DNA from: Ancylobacter dichloromethanicus
Lineage (GTDB): Bacteria; Pseudomonadota; Alphaproteobacteria; Rhizobiales; Xanthobacteraceae
Direction of reading: 5' to 3'
Length of the DNA stretch: 64,000 nt
NCBI RefSeq assembly: GCF_018390645.1
Contig: NZ_JAHBGC010000007.1
Span: 1-64,000, forward strand
The translations under genes and the position numbers were made by a program. Each line of letters starts with the position of its first letter. Within the stretch, counting starts at the first letter, position 1. A model generated the notes under the pieces. It saw only the letters and a list, made by a program, of their open reading frames with translations, did not search any database and was not told the DNA's origin. Shown here piece after piece: positions 1 to 9,951 of the stretch.

Positions 1-506
1 CTTCGAAGCCACCGACCAAAGGGGACACCCTCCAGGCCATGCCCCGCCCTCGCCCCCACCAAGCAGGACCCGCACCGGACCGACGCCTCGCCCGGTATCC
101 GTCATGGCCGCTCAGGACGCCCCTGCTCCCCCGCACCGCGATGGACAATTGCAGCGCTCCGCCCGATTCCGCCGGCGGCGCCGCGCCAGCGCCCGCCAGA
201 ACCACGGACCACCACCAACGGCAGGAACCCTCACGTCGATCCCCAGCCACGGTCCAGGCTCTACGCAAACACCCAGGCCTGGCGCCAAGGCCATTCCGCC
301 CTCGCCAGCATCGGCCCGATACACCCGAAGCTCGACGTCACCCAACAGCGGGGTCGGCGCTCCCGCCAGACCAGCATCTCCGTGCCGAGCCGATCGCGCA
401 GCCCGCCGAACTCGAGATCTCACGGGAACTCGGTTGAGAAGATAAGGATTCATGCCGTCATTGACCCGTGCTAATGGAGAAAAATCTCCCAACTTGAACC
501 GGTTCC
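1..506. other. No supported gene
   Basis: Open frames exist on both strands but are proline- and arginine-rich with no recognisable motif or credible ribosome binding site. They look like the by-product of high GC content. A gene entering from the left edge cannot be excluded. Confidence 0.4.
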
Positions 507-1064
507 ATGAAACGCCCGACGAAGCCTTTTGTTGTCGAATACAAGCGCAGCGCGCGAAAAGCCTTCGGACCGTCGACGATCTCGGCAAGGGATATGGCTG
601 CGAGCCTTCCGACACCCGCAGCTGATTCGATCCCGAAATCTCCGCAGGCAGCAGCCTCCGCACTGTTCGAGATCACAGGCCAGTCGAGTCCCACTTCCAA
701 TTCGGTGCCGACGGAGCCGCTTGTCTTGGCGGTCCTTACGGTTGAAGGCGACAGCACACCCGAAACCGAGCAGACCCAGGACGATCCCCTTCGGCTGCAT
801 GACCCGTCATCACCGGCAATCGAAGCGAGAGCGTCACCTCGCAAGACGAAGGCGCGGAAGCAAGTTGCGGTTTCCGCGCCGGCCGATATCGGTGCAGGCC
901 CGCAGATGGCGCCGGCAGGGGATGATGGAGCGATGGCTGGGACTTGCAAGCCGCGCGCCGCTTCACTCCCGGCAGTCCGCCGGCGCCGACGACTGCTGGA
1001 GGGGGAAGATTGTTTGCCGCGTGGGCAGCGTTGGAAACGGCGATTGCCGAAGTTCATGCGGTAG
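507..1064 (+). CDS. Conserved Rhizobiales hypothetical protein (185 aa)
   Basis: The function is unknown. The first residues ([18 protein letters not shown]) and the last ([11 protein letters not shown]) match, from memory, a family common in Rhizobiales whose members share a KPFVVE-K-R start and an RWKRRLP end. The middle (about residues 40-160) is low-complexity and rich in Ala, Pro, Ser and Lys, as is usual for the family. The preserved ends argue for a real gene rather than a shadow frame. It converges on arsH and overlaps its 3' end by 11 bp. There is no signal peptide or membrane segment. Confidence 0.6.
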   Translation: MKRPTKPFVVEYKRSARKAFGPSTISARDMAASLPTPAADSIPKSPQAAASALFEITGQSSPTSNSVPTEPLVLAVLTVEGDSTPETEQTQDDPLRLHDPSSPAIEARASPRKTKARKQVAVSAPADIGAGPQMAPAGDDGAMAGTCKPRAASLPAVRRRRRLLEGEDCLPRGQRWKRRLPKFMR

Positions 1065-1746
1065 CTAGCTTCTCCGCCGCTTCCTTGCGCTCACTGTAGC
1101 GGTCGGTGAGATAGGGGGAGAGATCGCGTGTCAGCAGCGTGAACTTAACCAATTCCTCCATCACGTCGACCACCCGGTCGTAATAGGAGGATGGCTTCAT
1201 GCGGCCCGCCTCGTCGAATTCCTCGTAAGCCTTGGCGACGGAAGACTGGTTGGGGATGGTCACCATCCGCATCCAGCGGCCGAGCACACGAAGCTGGTTG
1301 ACCGCGTTGAAGCTCTGCGAGCCGCCCGACACCTGCATGACGGCAAGCGTCCGGCCCTGCGTCGGCCGTATCGCGCCAACCGATAGCGGTATCCAGTCGA
1401 TCTGCGCCTTGATCACCCCGCTCATGGCGCCGTGCCGCTCCGGGCTGGTCCAGACCTGACCCTCGGACCATGCCGACAGATCGCGCAGTTCTCGCACCTT
1501 CGGATGGTCGATCTCCGCGCCGTCGGGTAGCGGCAGGCCGTGCGGATCGAAGATACGGGTCTCCGCACCGAAGTGCTTCAGCAGACGTTCGGCCTCCAGC
1601 GTCAAGAACCGGCTGTAGGAGCGCTCGCGTAGCGATCCGTAGAGCAACAGGATGCGCGGCGGATGCATTGAGGGCGTCGCGTGCAGCCGGTCGATGGTTG
1701 GCACGTCGAGGCAGTCGGCGGCGACGTTGGGCAGATCGTCCGGCAT
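1054..1746 (-). CDS. arsH: ArsH, NADPH-dependent FMN oxidoreductase (ars operon 1)
   Basis: ArsH is a flavoprotein of the NADPH-dependent FMN reductase fold. Characterised members oxidise trivalent methyl- or phenyl-arsenicals to less toxic pentavalent forms. The 230-residue length is normal. The phosphate-binding loop [11 protein letters not shown] lies near residues 36-46, followed by the conserved SPERHG near 100 and [10 protein letters not shown] near 135. The start ATG shares one base with the acr3 stop codon (TGATG), which supports translational coupling and this start. It is the last gene of arsR-arsC-arsC-acr3-arsH. A close paralogue closes the second ars operon at 50.4 kb. Confidence 0.93.
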   Translation of the reverse strand: MPDDLPNVAADCLDVPTIDRLHATPSMHPPRILLLYGSLRERSYSRFLTLEAERLLKHFGAETRIFDPHGLPLPDGAEIDHPKVRELRDLSAWSEGQVWTSPERHGAMSGVIKAQIDWIPLSVGAIRPTQGRTLAVMQVSGGSQSFNAVNQLRVLGRWMRMVTIPNQSSVAKAYEEFDEAGRMKPSSYYDRVVDVMEELVKFTLLTRDLSPYLTDRYSERKEAAEKLATA

Positions 1747-2801
1747 CAACGGTGGGCCTCGGCAATCGCCACGACTTTGTCGCCGCGCTCGTACCAGCCC
1801 TTGGAGCGGTTCACGATCCAGACGACGGTGAGCATCACCGGCACCTCGATCAGCACGCCGACGACAGTCGCGAGCGCAGCCCCTGAGTGAAAGCCGAACA
1901 GGCTGATGGCGGCGGCCACCGCCAGCTCGAAGAAATTCGACGCGCCGATCAGCGCCGAGGGACCGGCGACGCAATGCTGCTCGCCCGCAATCCGGTTTAG
2001 GATATAGGCCAGTCCAGCGTTGAAATAGACCTGGATCAGGATCGGCACCGCCAGCAACGCGATTACCAATGGCTGCGCGATGATCTGCTCGCCTTGAAAG
2101 CCGAACAGCAGCACCAACGTCGCCAGCAGCGCGACGAGCGAAACCGGGCCAAGCCTTGCCAGCAGCCGGTCGAGCGCGGCTTGTCCGCCTGTCGCCAATA
2201 GTCGGCGCCGGAGAAGCTGCGCGATGATCACCGGAATGACGATGTAGAGCACGACCGAAAGAACCAGCGTGCCCCATGGCACGGTGATAGCGGAGAGGCC
2301 GAGCAGCAGCCCAACGATCGGCGCAAAGGCCACGACCATGATGGCGTCGTTGAGCGCTACCTGGCTCAGCGTGAAATGCGGCTCGCCCTTGGTCAGGTTC
2401 GACCAGACGAACACCATCGCGGTACAGGGTGCTGCCGCGAGGATGATGAGGCCGGCGATATAGCTGTCGATCTGGCCAGCCGGCAGATATGGTCGGAACA
2501 GGTAGCCGATGAACAGCCAGCCGAGCAGCGCCATCGAGAACGGCTTGATCGCCCAATTGATGAACACAGTGACGCCGATGCCGCGCCAATGACGGCCGAC
2601 TTCGCCGAGCGCGGCGAAATCGATCTTCAGCAGCATCGGGATAACCATCAGCCAAATCAGCACCGCGACCGGCAGATTGACCTTGGCGATCTCAGCAGCC
2701 CCGATCATCTGAAACGCGCCGGGCATGATGTGCCCGAGCGCGATGCCGGCGACGATGCACAGCGCGACCCACAGCGTGAGATAGCGTTCAAACGTGGACA
2801 T
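1746..2801 (-). CDS. acr3: Arsenite efflux permease Acr3 (ars operon 1)
   Basis: Acr3 is an inner-membrane secondary transporter of the BASS fold that exports arsenite. The 351 residues contain about ten hydrophobic segments. The family signature [11 protein letters not shown] is near residues 124-134 and includes Cys126, which matches the conserved cysteine essential in studied Acr3 proteins. It lies 9 bp downstream of arsC and overlaps the arsH start by one base, so all belong to one transcript. Its paralogue at 52.4-53.5 kb aligns without gaps over the first 130 residues by eye. Confidence 0.95.
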   Translation of the reverse strand: MSTFERYLTLWVALCIVAGIALGHIMPGAFQMIGAAEIAKVNLPVAVLIWLMVIPMLLKIDFAALGEVGRHWRGIGVTVFINWAIKPFSMALLGWLFIGYLFRPYLPAGQIDSYIAGLIILAAAPCTAMVFVWSNLTKGEPHFTLSQVALNDAIMVVAFAPIVGLLLGLSAITVPWGTLVLSVVLYIVIPVIIAQLLRRRLLATGGQAALDRLLARLGPVSLVALLATLVLLFGFQGEQIIAQPLVIALLAVPILIQVYFNAGLAYILNRIAGEQHCVAGPSALIGASNFFELAVAAAISLFGFHSGAALATVVGVLIEVPVMLTVVWIVNRSKGWYERGDKVVAIAEAHR

Positions 2802-2810
2802 GGCTTTTCC

Positions 2811-3236
2811 TTACGCCGTCGCGACGCGGCGGCCGTGCTCGTCGACGACGCGCTCGCCGTCTTCCTTGGTGAACGCGCCCCGTTGCGGCGGCAGCAGATC
2901 GAGAACCTCTTCGGAAGGGCGGCAGAGCTTCACGCCTTCCGGCGAAACGACGATCGGCCGGTTGATCAGGATCGGATGCGCCAGCATGGCGTCGAGAAGC
3001 TCGTCATCCGTCAGGCCGGGATCGCCGAGACCGAGTTCGACATAGGGCGTTCCCTTCTCGCGCAGCAGCCCGCGCGTGGAAATCCCCATCCGCGCAATGA
3101 GCTGGAGCAGCATCGCGCGCGACGGTGGTGTCTTCAGATATTCGATGACATGCGGCTCGACGCCGGCATTGCGGATCAGCGCCAGCGTGTTGCGCGAGGT
3201 GCCGCAGTCAGGATTGTGATAGAGGACGACATCCAT
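2811..3236 (-). CDS. arsC: Arsenate reductase, glutaredoxin-dependent type
   Basis: This enzyme reduces arsenate to arsenite using glutathione and glutaredoxin. The 141-residue protein carries YHNPDCGTSRNT with catalytic Cys11, the exact signature of the E. coli ArsC family, and the INRPIV segment near residues 96-101 that holds a conserved arginine of the active site. I chose the ATG giving MDVVLYHNPDC because the paralogue at 54.3 kb starts the same way. An in-frame ATG four codons upstream is also possible. It is the second reductase of the operon, after a thioredoxin-type enzyme, so arsenate can draw on two electron donors. Confidence 0.92.
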   Translation of the reverse strand: MDVVLYHNPDCGTSRNTLALIRNAGVEPHVIEYLKTPPSRAMLLQLIARMGISTRGLLREKGTPYVELGLGDPGLTDDELLDAMLAHPILINRPIVVSPEGVKLCRPSEEVLDLLPPQRGAFTKEDGERVVDEHGRRVATA

Positions 3237-3244
3237 GGCTCGCC

Positions 3245-3772
3245 TCACGCCGCACTGTGGCGGCGCGAGGTTGTCCCTTCGGACTGGCCGATCTCAACGA
3301 GCTTCGCCTTGAGCGACGCCTTGTCGAGGCTCGCGACCGGCAAGGCCACGAAGACCGAAATCCGGTTCCTGAGATAGCGGAAGGCGGAGACAAAGGCGGC
3401 TTGCTTCTGGATATCCGTGCCTTCGACCGCAGCGGGATCCTCGATCCCCCAATGGGCCGTCATTGGCTGGCCGGGCCACACCGGGCACGCTTCACCGGCG
3501 GCGTTGTCGCAGACGGTGAAGACGAAATCCATGACAGGGGCATCCGGCATCGCGAACTCCTCCCAGCTCTTCGAGCGGAAGCCCTCGGTCGGATAGTCGA
3601 AGCTCTCCAGCACCTTCAGCGCGAACGGATTGACAGTCCCTTTCGGTTGGCTGCCGGCAGAGAAGGCACAGAAGCGGCCGCCGCCATCCTTGTTGAGAAT
3701 GCTCTCGGCGAGGATCGACCGCGCCGAATTGCCCGTGCAAAGGAAGAGGACATTGTAGATACGGTCACTCAT
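3245..3772 (-). CDS. arsC: Arsenate reductase, low-molecular-weight phosphatase (thioredoxin) type
   Basis: This is a low-molecular-weight protein tyrosine phosphatase-fold arsenate reductase. The P-loop CTGNSAR (Cys12 to Arg18) lies near the N-terminus. A second cysteine pair in FTVCDNAAGEACPVWPG (near residues 82 and 89) fits the redox relay of this class. Its length is 175 residues from MSDRIYNVLFLC. A start eight codons upstream is less likely because it extends further into arsR. The chosen start overlaps arsR by 8 bp. The GGSR-type AHWGIEDPAA segment is typical of members found in ars operons. Confidence 0.9.
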   Translation of the reverse strand: MSDRIYNVLFLCTGNSARSILAESILNKDGGGRFCAFSAGSQPKGTVNPFALKVLESFDYPTEGFRSKSWEEFAMPDAPVMDFVFTVCDNAAGEACPVWPGQPMTAHWGIEDPAAVEGTDIQKQAAFVSAFRYLRNRISVFVALPVASLDKASLKAKLVEIGQSEGTTSRRHSAA

Positions 3773-4136
3773 GAACAGCCTCCTGGGTAGCTTCATTTTT
3801 GGGTGTGCAGCAGGGAGACAGGTCGGCGATCAACGGGGCGCAGATCTCCGGGCGCCCGCCGCAGCAATCCTTGACGAGGTAGAAGGCAAGCTCGCGTACC
3901 GCATCGAGCTTGGCTCGGTAGATGATCGACCGGCTTTGCCGCTCGGCTTCGATGAGCCCGGCGCGTGTCAGGATCGCCAGATGGGTCGACATGGTGTTCT
4001 GCGGTACGGTCATATGCCGGGCGATGTCGCCGGCCGGCAGCCCTTCCGGTTCGCGTGCGATCAGCAGCCGGAACACGTCGAGGCGCGTCGGCTGGGCAAG
4101 CGCCGCGAAGGCGAGAATGGCTCGCTCTGATTCCAT
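3765..4136 (-). CDS. arsR: ArsR-family arsenite-responsive repressor (ars operon 1)
   Basis: This is a SmtB/ArsR winged-helix repressor of 123 residues. The recognition helix region is in TVPQNTMSTHLAILTRAGLI (residues 43-62). Arsenite sensing is probably by a C-terminal cysteine set: DCCGGRPEIC gives Cys91, Cys92 and Cys99, with a further CC at 109-110. That spacing resembles the Acidithiobacillus ferrooxidans ArsR arrangement rather than the classic ELCVCDL site of E. coli, which is absent. It is the first gene of the operon, and the palindrome over its start codon implies autoregulation. Confidence 0.92.
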   Translation of the reverse strand: MESERAILAFAALAQPTRLDVFRLLIAREPEGLPAGDIARHMTVPQNTMSTHLAILTRAGLIEAERQSRSIIYRAKLDAVRELAFYLVKDCCGGRPEICAPLIADLSPCCTPKNEATQEAVHE

Positions 4137-4163
4137 AATTCGAGATTACTCGATATATGGAAT
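4130..4163. promoter_or_regulatory. ArsR operator overlapping the arsR start codon
   Basis: A 34-bp interrupted palindrome has perfect outer arms ATTCCATA/TATGGAAT and a perfect inner repeat TCGAG-ATTA-CTCGA. The arsR start codon (minus strand, 4136-4134) lies inside the outer arm. The size and position fit an ArsR operator. The overlap suggests a very short or leaderless transcript, or that bound repressor also masks initiation. The operator function is inferred. Confidence 0.7.
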
Positions 4164-4294
4164 CATGTCCAGCCAAGCATGGTAGTGAAGGTCACCTGCC
4201 TGAGACGGCAGCATCCGAGTCAGCAGCTAACCATGGAGCCAAGCCAGTCAGCATCAATAGGAATGGGACGTCCCAACAGCCCTACCGATGTGCC

Positions 4295-7200
4295 CTAACG
4301 AAAATCCCGCGTCTTCACCTTGATCTCGTCGACGCGCGCGTAGGGATCCGCGATGTCGCGCGGCCGCGGTCCTTTTGACACCCCGCGCGGATCGGGCGTC
4401 GGCGAACCGTGGTGGAACTCATCCCCACGCCCATGCGGCAGCGGGAAGCTCACCTCGCGCGATCCGACGCTGGCGAGCTCGGCCGAGAGATCGGTAAGGT
4501 GATGGGCGACGAGATGCACCACCTCGCCCTCCCTCTGGATACGCCCGCGCACGCTGATCATCCCGGACCCGAGCACAATGCGCCGATGTGCCTCGAACAC
4601 TTTCTGCCAGACGACGAGATTGGCGATGCCGGTCTCGTCCTCCAACGTGATGAACATGACGCCCTTGGCGGAGCCGGGACGCTGGCGCACGAGGACGAGG
4701 CCGGCGACCTCGACCCAGCGCCTGTCGCGGGCGGCCATGGCCTCGGCACAAGCGATGATGCGCCGGCGGGCGAGATCCTTCCGGAGGAAGGAAATGGGAT
4801 GATCGCGCAGGGTCAGGCCCACATGCCCGTAATCTTCGACGACCTCGCCGCCGGCGGTCATGGGACGCAAGGCAACGACCGGCTCATGCTGCTCCGGAAC
4901 GGGCGTAGCGTCCCGCGCTGCCGCGGCGGCGAACAGCGGCAGGGGTTCGTCGCGCAGTGCCTTGATCGCCCAGAGCGCTTCACGGCGCGCAAGCCCGAGC
5001 GCGGGGCGGAACGCATCGGCCTCGGCAAGCTCGACCAGGCCGGCGGATGGGATGGCGGCGCGGCGCCAGAGATCGTCAACCGAAAGAAAGGGCCGATCGG
5101 CGCGGCAGGCGACCAGCCGCGCGGCTTCCGCGTTGCCGAACCCCTTGACCAAGCGCAATCCCAACCGGACGGCGAAGCGGCCGTCATCGGCATCGCCTGG
5201 CTCGAGCGTGCAGTCCCAACGTGAAGCGTTGACACAGACGGGTCGGACCTCGACGCCGTGTGCCTGTGCGTCGCGGACGATCTGCGCTGGCGCGTAGAAT
5301 CCCATGGGCTGCGCATTCAGCAGTGCCGCGCAGAAGACATCGGGATGCCAGCATTTCAGCCAGCTGCTCGCATAGGCGATCAAGGCGAAGGAGGCGGCGT
5401 GGCTTTCCGGAAATCCATAGGAGCCGAAACCCTCAAGCTGCCGGAAGGTGCGCTCGGCGAAGTCGCGCTCGTAGCCATTGGCGACCATGCCGCCGATGAG
5501 CTTCTCGCCGAACTTCGACACCCCACCCGTATGTTTGAACGTCGCCATGGCCCGACGAAGCTGATCGGCCTCGCCGGGCGTAAAACCGGCGCATTCGATC
5601 GCCACGCGCATCGCCTGCTCCTGGAACAAGGGCACGCCGAGGGTCTTGCCTAGCACGGCCTCGAGCTCGGGCTTGGGATAGACGACATCCTCCTTGCCCT
5701 CGCGCCGGCGCAGATAGGGATGGACCATGTCGCCCTGGATCGGCCCGGGTCGGACGATGGCGACCTCGATGACGAGATCGTAGAAGGTGCGCGGTCGAAT
5801 GCGCGGCAGCATGGCCATTTGGGCGCGGGATTCGATTTGAAACGTCCCTAACGTGTCGGCGCGGCGGATCATCGCGTAGGTGCGCGGATCCTCCGGCGGG
5901 ATCGTCGCCAGATCGAGTTCGATCCCTTTGTGCTCGGCGAGGAGGTCGAAGCCTCGGCGCATGCAGGAGAGCATCCCCAAAGCCAGCACATCGACTTTCA
6001 TGAATTTCAGGATGTCGATGTCGTCCTTGTCCCATTCGATCACCTGCCTTCCGAACATGGCTGCGGGCTCGATCGGCACCAGCTCGTCGAGGCGATCGCG
6101 TGTCAGCACGAATCCGCCTGGATGCTGGCTCAAGTGCCTGGGCGTGCCGACCAGCTGATGGGCGAGCTCCAGCGCCAGCTGCAGCCGGCGGTCGCCCATG
6201 TTCAGATTCAGCCCCTCGGCATGCTTCTGCTCGACACCCTCCGACCAGCCCCAGACCTGGCTCGACAAGGTCTTGGTGAGATCCTCGGGCAGGCCGAGTG
6301 CCTTGCCGACATCGCGGATGGCGCCCTTCCCTCTGTATCGGATCACGGTGGAGCAGAGCGCGGCCCGGTCACGGCCATAGGTCTCGTAGACCCACTGGAT
6401 GACTTCCTCCCGCCGCTCGTGCTCGAAATCGACATCGATATCGGGCGGTTCGCGGCGTTCCTCGCTCACGAATCTTTCGAACAGCAGGTCGTTACGGTCC
6501 GGGTCGATGCTGGTGACGCCGAGCACATAGCAGACCGCGCTGTTGGCCGCCGAGCCCCTGCCCTGACAGAGAATGCCCTTTGACCGCGCAAAGCGGACGA
6601 TCGAATTGACCGTCAGAAAATAGGGCGCGTATTGCAACTTCTCGATCAGGCGCAGCTCGTGCTCGAGGTTGCCCCGGACTTTGCCCGGCAGGCCCTCGGG
6701 ATAGCGCTGCGCCGCGCCCTCCCAGGTCAGCTTCGCCAGCGCCTCCTGCGGCGTCAGCTCCGGGAACAGCTTCTCTTCCGGATATTGGTAGGCGAGCTCA
6801 TCGAGCGAGAAGCGGCAACGCTCCATGATCTCGATCGTGCGGGCCAGCGCCTTCGGATAGCGAGGAAACAGCCGGTGCATCTCTGCGGGGTCTTTGAGAT
6901 GGCGATCGGCGTGCCGTTCCCGCCGGAAGCCGAGCTCGTCGATGGTAACGTTGTGCCGGATCGCGGTAACGACATCCTGCAGGACGCGCCGTCCGGGTTC
7001 ATGAAACAGAACGTCGTTGGTGACGACGGTCGGCACACGCACCGCGGCCGCCATGTTCGATAGGTGCCACAGGCGAAGCTGATCGTTGGGGCGCCGGCGG
7101 AGCGACAAGGCCAGAAAGGCGCGGTTGGCAAAGGCCTCGCGCAGCCGGCGAAGCCGGAGCGCGCAGCCCTCGTCGGCCTCGTCGGGCACCAACACGGCGA

Positions 7201-7564
7201 TCAGACCGTCGCCATAGGCGACGAGATCGGGCCATTCGAGATGGCATTTCCCCTTGCCGCCACGCTTCTTCCCGAGCGAAAGCAGCCGGCAAAGCCGGGC
7301 ATAGGCGTCGCGATCGGTCGGATAGGCGAGCACCGACATGCCATCGACGAGATCGAGGCGGCAGCCCACGACCAGCCGGATGCCGGCATCCTTCGCCGCC
7401 TGGTACGCCCGCACGATGCCGGCCAGCGAATTTCGGTCGGCGATGCCGAGCGCCTCGATGCCGAGGGCCTTCGCCTGCTCGAACAGCTCCTCGCAGCTGC
7501 TGGCGCCGCGCAGGAAGGAAAAGTGCGACGTCGCCTGGAGCTCGGCGTAGCGGGGACCGGTCAT
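4295..7564 (-). CDS. dnaE2: Error-prone DNA polymerase DnaE2 (ImuC)
   Basis: This is a C-family polymerase III alpha homologue that performs mutagenic translesion synthesis with ImuA and ImuB. The 1089 residues include an N-terminal PHP domain starting [15 protein letters not shown], then the palm with [15 protein letters not shown] (336-350) and the catalytic acidic cluster PPDIDVDF (Asp375, Asp377, Asp379). An OB-fold region near residues 960-1040 ends the recognisable part. I chose the ATG that overlaps the imuB stop (ATGA), and a start eight codons upstream is less likely. It appears intact and is the last gene of imuA-imuB-dnaE2. Confidence 0.93.
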   Translation of the reverse strand: MTGPRYAELQATSHFSFLRGASSCEELFEQAKALGIEALGIADRNSLAGIVRAYQAAKDAGIRLVVGCRLDLVDGMSVLAYPTDRDAYARLCRLLSLGKKRGGKGKCHLEWPDLVAYGDGLIAVLVPDEADEGCALRLRRLREAFANRAFLALSLRRRPNDQLRLWHLSNMAAAVRVPTVVTNDVLFHEPGRRVLQDVVTAIRHNVTIDELGFRRERHADRHLKDPAEMHRLFPRYPKALARTIEIMERCRFSLDELAYQYPEEKLFPELTPQEALAKLTWEGAAQRYPEGLPGKVRGNLEHELRLIEKLQYAPYFLTVNSIVRFARSKGILCQGRGSAANSAVCYVLGVTSIDPDRNDLLFERFVSEERREPPDIDVDFEHERREEVIQWVYETYGRDRAALCSTVIRYRGKGAIRDVGKALGLPEDLTKTLSSQVWGWSEGVEQKHAEGLNLNMGDRRLQLALELAHQLVGTPRHLSQHPGGFVLTRDRLDELVPIEPAAMFGRQVIEWDKDDIDILKFMKVDVLALGMLSCMRRGFDLLAEHKGIELDLATIPPEDPRTYAMIRRADTLGTFQIESRAQMAMLPRIRPRTFYDLVIEVAIVRPGPIQGDMVHPYLRRREGKEDVVYPKPELEAVLGKTLGVPLFQEQAMRVAIECAGFTPGEADQLRRAMATFKHTGGVSKFGEKLIGGMVANGYERDFAERTFRQLEGFGSYGFPESHAASFALIAYASSWLKCWHPDVFCAALLNAQPMGFYAPAQIVRDAQAHGVEVRPVCVNASRWDCTLEPGDADDGRFAVRLGLRLVKGFGNAEAARLVACRADRPFLSVDDLWRRAAIPSAGLVELAEADAFRPALGLARREALWAIKALRDEPLPLFAAAAARDATPVPEQHEPVVALRPMTAGGEVVEDYGHVGLTLRDHPISFLRKDLARRRIIACAEAMAARDRRWVEVAGLVLVRQRPGSAKGVMFITLEDETGIANLVVWQKVFEAHRRIVLGSGMISVRGRIQREGEVVHLVAHHLTDLSAELASVGSREVSFPLPHGRGDEFHHGSPTPDPRGVSKGPRPRDIADPYARVDEIKVKTRDFR

Positions 7565-9084
7565 CCGAAGATTCCATGCAGATACCATCGGTGCGACCCG
7601 GTCTCGGGATCCTCGCCGTCGCCGGCCCGAAAGATCCAGAACCGCTCGCCACCATCATCCTCGACGCGAAAATAGTCTCGCACCGCGCTGAGCTCATCGT
7701 CCCTCTTCCACCATTCCTCGAACAGGCGCTCGGGGCCGTCCGCCCGGCGCACGCGCCGGCGGATGCCACGCCACGTAAACCAGACGGGCGGATGGTCCGG
7801 CAGGAGCGCCATGGTCTCGATCGGCTCGGGCCGCGGCAACAGCCGCGGGGGACGCGGCCAGTCGCCATGCCAGGTGCTCTCGTCCTCGGGAGCGAGCGCC
7901 GGCACGCGCGCGACAGAGCGTTCCGGGACGTCGCTGGCGACAGGAGCGAAGCGATAGAGGCTATGTTCGCCGACCCGGTTGGCGAGCGTATCGACCAGAT
8001 CGGAGACATCGGCTTCCGGCTCTTCCACGAGCGACGAGATCGCCTGCTTCGCGGCCAGCGGCTCGGCCAGGGTGGCGGCGAGCGTCATCACCTCGATGCC
8101 GAAACCGGGATCGACCTTCTCGATCTGGTCGCAGAGGAGCCGGCTCAGGCGGCGGGCGTCGCGCACGGGTAAGGCCGTGCCGACACGTATCGCCTGCCGC
8201 GTATTGTCGACGCGGTGGAACAACAGGTCGAGCCGCTTGGCGCCAAGCCCCCTGGCTTCCAGTTCCTCGCACAGTGCGGTGACGAGCTTGGTCGTGTAGC
8301 GGGCGATGGTCTCGGCCGCGCCAATGGGTTCGGGAAAAGCGCGGCGGACCTCGACGAGATCTGGCGCGCGAATAGGATCGATCGGCTCGGCCATAATCCC
8401 CATGGCCTGGTCGAGGCGGCGGCCGACCTGCGGCCCGAAGCGTAGCGCCAGCGGCGCGCGCGGCTGGCTGGCGAGCTCGCCGATGCGCTCGAAGCCGAGC
8501 GTGTGCAGGTCCGCGACGATGCCGGGATCGAGCCGAAGCGCTGCGATCGGCAGGTCGCGCAGCGCGGCCTCGCTCTCACCGGGCGGAATCACGACCGCCG
8601 GCCGACCGGCGAACCGGGCGCAGGCGTGGGCGGCCCCCCAGCTATCGGCAATCGCGGCGCGGGCCTCGACACCGGATGCCGCGAAACGCTGCACCATCGA
8701 TGTCAGCATGGTGACTTCACCACCATGAAGATGGTCGGCGCCGGTCGAATCGATCACCAGCCCATCGGGCGGATCGGCGGCGACGATCGGCGAGATGCGC
8801 TGGAGCGCCCAGAGTGCCAGGCGTTCGAGACCTTCGGCGTCCGCGTAAGGATCGGCATCCTGGACAATGAGGCCGGGGACCAGGGCCTGCGCCTTCGTCG
8901 CCGGCATGCCGACGCGCAACCCCGCCCGCAGGGCGGCAAGGTCTGCGGCGAGCACGACGCGGCGCCGTCCATCGCGGCCGATGAGGACGAGCGGCGCTTC
9001 AGCTGGAGGCGCGGCGTCGCCCGCTTTCCGTCTGAGGCGATCCGCCGGCCATCTCGGAAAATAGAGCGATACGACCCTGTGCAT
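7561..9084 (-). CDS. imuB: ImuB, Y-family polymerase-like mutasome subunit
   Basis: ImuB is a catalytically dead Y-family polymerase relative that links DnaE2 to the beta clamp and ImuA. The N-terminus [15 protein letters not shown] replaces the active Y-family motif that normally holds a metal-binding aspartate, as expected for ImuB. Little-finger-like sequence follows to about residue 350, then the C-terminal extension with WFTWRG and the conserved end [11 protein letters not shown]. It is 507 residues from MHRVVSL. The start lies 86 bp inside the imuA 3' end, an overlap commonly seen in this cassette. It overlaps dnaE2 by 4 bp. Confidence 0.92.
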   Translation of the reverse strand: MHRVVSLYFPRWPADRLRRKAGDAAPPAEAPLVLIGRDGRRRVVLAADLAALRAGLRVGMPATKAQALVPGLIVQDADPYADAEGLERLALWALQRISPIVAADPPDGLVIDSTGADHLHGGEVTMLTSMVQRFAASGVEARAAIADSWGAAHACARFAGRPAVVIPPGESEAALRDLPIAALRLDPGIVADLHTLGFERIGELASQPRAPLALRFGPQVGRRLDQAMGIMAEPIDPIRAPDLVEVRRAFPEPIGAAETIARYTTKLVTALCEELEARGLGAKRLDLLFHRVDNTRQAIRVGTALPVRDARRLSRLLCDQIEKVDPGFGIEVMTLAATLAEPLAAKQAISSLVEEPEADVSDLVDTLANRVGEHSLYRFAPVASDVPERSVARVPALAPEDESTWHGDWPRPPRLLPRPEPIETMALLPDHPPVWFTWRGIRRRVRRADGPERLFEEWWKRDDELSAVRDYFRVEDDGGERFWIFRAGDGEDPETGSHRWYLHGIFG

Positions 9085-9757
9085 CGCAGGATTCCACCTC
9101 AAAATCCGCGCTTTCTCCGGCGCGACACCGGATCAGTTCGAGCAGCCAACGGGGACGTCCGACGCCCGGGACCGGAAGGGGCTCGGAGGGCAAGACCGAG
9201 ACGCGCCAGCGCGTGACGCTGGCCGTCGGCTGCCCGAAATCCGCGACCTCCGTCGCGCGCCGCCAGCGCCGCACCGCGATGCCGATGGTGCCGGAGCCTT
9301 CCGCCGCAAGCTGCAGGCGGCGCGAGGCGGTCATCGACAGCCGTGCCACCTCTCCGACGACGGCGCCGAGGCCACCATGGCGCAGCCCCTCTTCCATGCA
9401 GGCGAGCAGCGCCTTCTCGTCGCCCGCTTCGACGAAGATCACTCGGCCAGGAAGAAGCCCCGCCTGGGCGAGCGCCGGTGCGAACAGATCCTGGCGCGTG
9501 ACGCACCAGAGCACCTTGCCGCGCGTGCGCGCCGCGACGCCGGCGGCGAACAAGGCCGCCGCGGCGCCATCAACCGCGCCATTCCCGCCACCCGCCACCT
9601 CATGCAGGCAGCCGAGCGCCAACCCTCCTCCCGGAAGGCGCCGGTCGATCTGCGGCAGACCGAACGGCAGCACTTTCCGCGCACGGCCCGCCCCGCCTTC
9701 GAGGCGCTGGATGCGCTCGCGAAGCTCGGCGATGGAACTGACGACGGGCTTCGGCAT
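8999..9757 (-). CDS. imuA: ImuA, RecA-like mutasome accessory protein
   Basis: ImuA is a distant RecA-fold protein required with ImuB and DnaE2 for damage-induced mutagenesis. The 252 residues show the family layout: FGLPQIDRRLPGGGLALGCLHEV near residues 32-54, with GGGNGA in the position of the RecA Walker A loop, and a downstream VTRWRVSVLPSEPLPVPGVGRPRW block. The C-terminal 30 residues overlap imuB in another frame. It is first in the operon, 51 bp downstream of an SOS box, so LexA control is expected. Confidence 0.9.
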   Translation of the reverse strand: MPKPVVSSIAELRERIQRLEGGAGRARKVLPFGLPQIDRRLPGGGLALGCLHEVAGGGNGAVDGAAAALFAAGVAARTRGKVLWCVTRQDLFAPALAQAGLLPGRVIFVEAGDEKALLACMEEGLRHGGLGAVVGEVARLSMTASRRLQLAAEGSGTIGIAVRRWRRATEVADFGQPTASVTRWRVSVLPSEPLPVPGVGRPRWLLELIRCRAGESADFEVESCDAQGRIALFSEMAGGSPQTESGRRRASS

Positions 9758-9808
9758 GACGAAAAAGGCTGCTCCTCGGGGCTTTGCAAGGGGTCTCTCC
9801 GCTGGTAT

Positions 9809-9823
9809 GTTCTTTATTTGTTC
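9809..9823 (-). promoter_or_regulatory. Alphaproteobacterial SOS (LexA) box upstream of imuA
   Basis: GTTCTTTATTTGTTC is a perfect GTTC-N7-GTTC direct repeat, the established LexA site of alphaproteobacteria. It lies 51 bp before the imuA start in the gap between imuA (minus) and the helicase gene (plus, from 9952). Its position favours control of imuA-imuB-dnaE2. Confidence 0.88.
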
Positions 9824-9951
9824 TCAATTGGCGACTGAGTCAATCGGACTCGCGAAAGACTCCTCGGTGACGGCGACGATAGATCAGTGTGAGTAATGTC
9901 CGTGTATTCGCGGATGGCGGTTGATTCTCAGGCGGATACGGGGACGGGGAC

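Noticed and set aside
112-663. 183-codon minus-strand frame near the left edge
   Set aside because: No motif, biased composition, and it overlaps the better-supported plus-strand gene at 507-1064.
1748-2655. Upstream 300-codon extension of arsH
   Set aside because: The extension runs antiparallel in frame through acr3 and has Arg-rich nonsense sequence. The real ArsH starts at 1746 with ATG coupled to the acr3 stop.
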